From: JAJVID01 sp035714085
GTDB taxonomy: Bacteria > Acidobacteriota > Blastocatellia > RBC074
Length of the DNA stretch: 64,000 bases
Direction: 5' to 3'
Assembly (NCBI GenBank): GCA_035714085.1
Contig: DASTMP010000358.1
Location: 1-64,000, forward strand
Under the pieces are notes generated by a model, which was not told the DNA's origin, did not search any database, and saw nothing but the letters and a program-made list of their open reading frames with translations. Shown one piece after another: positions 62,918 to 64,000 of this stretch; the first letter of the stretch is position 1, and each line of letters opens with the position of its first letter. The position numbers and the translations under genes were made by a program.

Positions 62918-63373
62918 TCACGGGGAAGGCGCCCGCGAATCGGCGAACTGAGCGGGCAGTTCTACTTTATTGATGAAGCCAGCCAGTTTCTCGCGAATTT
63001 CATCCCGCACTCGGCGGAAGACAGCCAGGCGCGTCGCATCATCGCCTTCGACCGCCGCCGGGTCCTCAAAGCCCCAATGGATTCGCTCGGTCTTTCCGGG
63101 GAAGACCGGACAACTCTCATTGGCATTGTCGCATACGGTGATCACGTAATCGAACTCTTGCCCCGAAAATTCGTCCGCCGACTTCGAGCGGTGGCCGGAA
63201 ATATCAATGCCGATCTCCCGCATCACTTGAATCGCCTCAGAACGAACGCTGCCCGGTCTTAGCCCTGCGCTTTCGACTTCAAAAGCGTCTGCGCCGTCGC
63301 GCCGCAGGATGCCTTCGGCCATCTGACTGCGAGCGGAATTTCCGGTGCAAAGAATCAATACTCGTCTCTTCAT
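62918..63373 (-). CDS. arsC: Thioredoxin-coupled arsenate reductase ArsC
   Basis: 151 aa. Low-molecular-weight phosphatase P-loop CTGNSARS with Cys9, and the relay cysteines Cys81 and Cys88 (VCDNANESCP) in the places used by Staphylococcus-type ArsC. It reduces arsenate to arsenite with thioredoxin. Its ATG overlaps the aquaporin stop (ATGA), so the pair is co-translated. Confidence 0.94.
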   Translation of the reverse strand: MKRRVLILCTGNSARSQMAEGILRRDGADAFEVESAGLRPGSVRSEAIQVMREIGIDISGHRSKSADEFSGQEFDYVITVCDNANESCPVFPGKTERIHWGFEDPAAVEGDDATRLAVFRRVRDEIREKLAGFINKVELPAQFADSRAPSP

Positions 63374-64000
63374 CGGAAGTCCTTTCTTTTTGTAAGCGGG
63401 CCGTCTGATTTACCTTCGCCTGCGCTCAGGAACGCCGCTTCATCGTGCGGGATGATAACCACACGTGCTTTCTCGGTTAGCGCCGGCGCAAGCCGGCGGA
63501 ACAGTAGTGTCGCTGCCGCCGCGCCTATAAGTTGCGCCAGGATGAAGCCTGGAGCATCTGTCGGGCGAATGCCCGCAAATGTGTTGCTGAATGCGCGCGC
63601 GAGCGTCACCGCGGGATTCGCGAACGAAGTTGAGGCCGTGAACCAGTATGCGGCGGTGATGTAAGCGCCTACAGCAAAGGGCGCGGCGTCAGCGCGCCGC
63701 CGCGTCACCCCCCAAATAACGGAGAGAAGCCCAAAGGTCGCGACAAACTCGCTGAACATCTGCGCCGCGCCGCTTCGCGTGCGGATTGAAACTGAAAAGA
63801 GCGGCTCACTGAACATCAGATGAGCCGCGGCAACTCCCAGGAATGCGCCACTAACTTGCGCCGCAATATACACTGGGACCTCGCGCCACGGAACGCCGCC
63901 CTGCGAAGCGTCAGCGAGAGTTACAGCCGGGTTGAAGTGAGCGCCGGAGATGTGGCCGAAAGTAAGAATGAGGGCGACAAGCGCCGCGCCGGTCGCAAGC
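63370..64000 (-). CDS. aqpS: MIP-family aquaporin, probable arsenite channel (5' end beyond the window)
   Basis: The coding frame runs to the window edge. Two NPA half-helices are present: GAHFNPAVTLAD near the right edge and SFANPAVTLARA in the later half. Six-helix MIP layout; the C-terminal tail carries the overlap with arsC. In Sinorhizobium AqpS lets arsenite, made by ArsC, flow out of the cell; the direct coupling here supports the same role. The family call is firm, the arsenite function is inferred from the neighbour. Confidence 0.85.
   Translation of the reverse strand, partial: LATGAALVALILTFGHISGAHFNPAVTLADASQGGVPWREVPVYIAAQVSGAFLGVAAAHLMFSEPLFSVSIRTRSGAAQMFSEFVATFGLLSVIWGVTRRRADAAPFAVGAYITAAYWFTASTSFANPAVTLARAFSNTFAGIRPTDAPGFILAQLIGAAAATLLFRRLAPALTEKARVVIIPHDEAAFLSAGEGKSDGPLTKRKDFR

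Overview
The window is about 60% GC and reads as a chromosomal segment of an Acidobacteriota member. Blastocatellia is my guess for the class, at low confidence. The evidence is three Oar-type TonB-dependent receptors with an N-terminal carboxypeptidase-regulatory-like domain, a PadR + ADOP permease pair, several small secreted Trp/Gly-rich proteins, DUF1549/DUF1501 proteins, and paired citrate synthases. I saw no rRNA, tRNA, CRISPR array or intact insertion sequence.

Left part (1-12 kb): a PadR regulator fragment, a decayed small secreted gene, a Tat-exported molybdopterin oxidoreductase, then a long minus-strand train. In transcription order the train is: a previously hidden 38-aa peptide, a terminator/attenuator hairpin, a cysteine-rich protein ending in an AhpD-like domain, a TonB-dependent receptor, a small secreted protein, a radical SAM/SPASM enzyme, a divergent metallophosphoesterase lacking canonical metal ligands, and an unknown protein. 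This is the best candidate for an undescribed system: it resembles a peptide-modification or metal/metalloid-handling locus.

12-17.3 kb: a YnjBCD-like ABC importer on the minus strand whose binding protein has lost its middle. Beyond it are scars of an ADOP permease and an IS5/IS903-like end, then an outer-membrane barrel with one N-terminal heme motif. 18-24.3 kb: a signalling operon with an NtrC-type regulator, a cupredoxin, a membrane histidine kinase, a single-domain response regulator and a coiled-coil porin. 24.3-26.7 kb: two divergent citrate synthases, one fused to a DNA-binding domain, sharing a 76-bp promoter region with a candidate operator. 27-30.5 kb: PadR + ADOP permease + small secreted protein.

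30.7-49 kb: an IclR-controlled degradation locus. It holds an Oar-type receptor, an NHL propeller, a DUF1549 cytochrome-like protein, a DUF1501 protein, the C-terminal stump of a second receptor, two Tat-exported GHL6-like TIM barrels, a PD40 propeller and a 1224-aa glycosidase-like/esterase fusion. The layout suggests uptake and dismantling of a complex carbohydrate or glycoside, analogous to a Bacteroidota polysaccharide utilization locus but without SusD.

49-55 kb: a complete tripartite RND efflux operon (TolC-like, membrane fusion lipoprotein, pump). 55-64 kb: a secreted tyrosine-phosphatase-like protein, a third receptor followed by a YVTN propeller, an orphan hypF, and an ArsC-aquaporin pair (partial at the window edge) suited to arsenic export.
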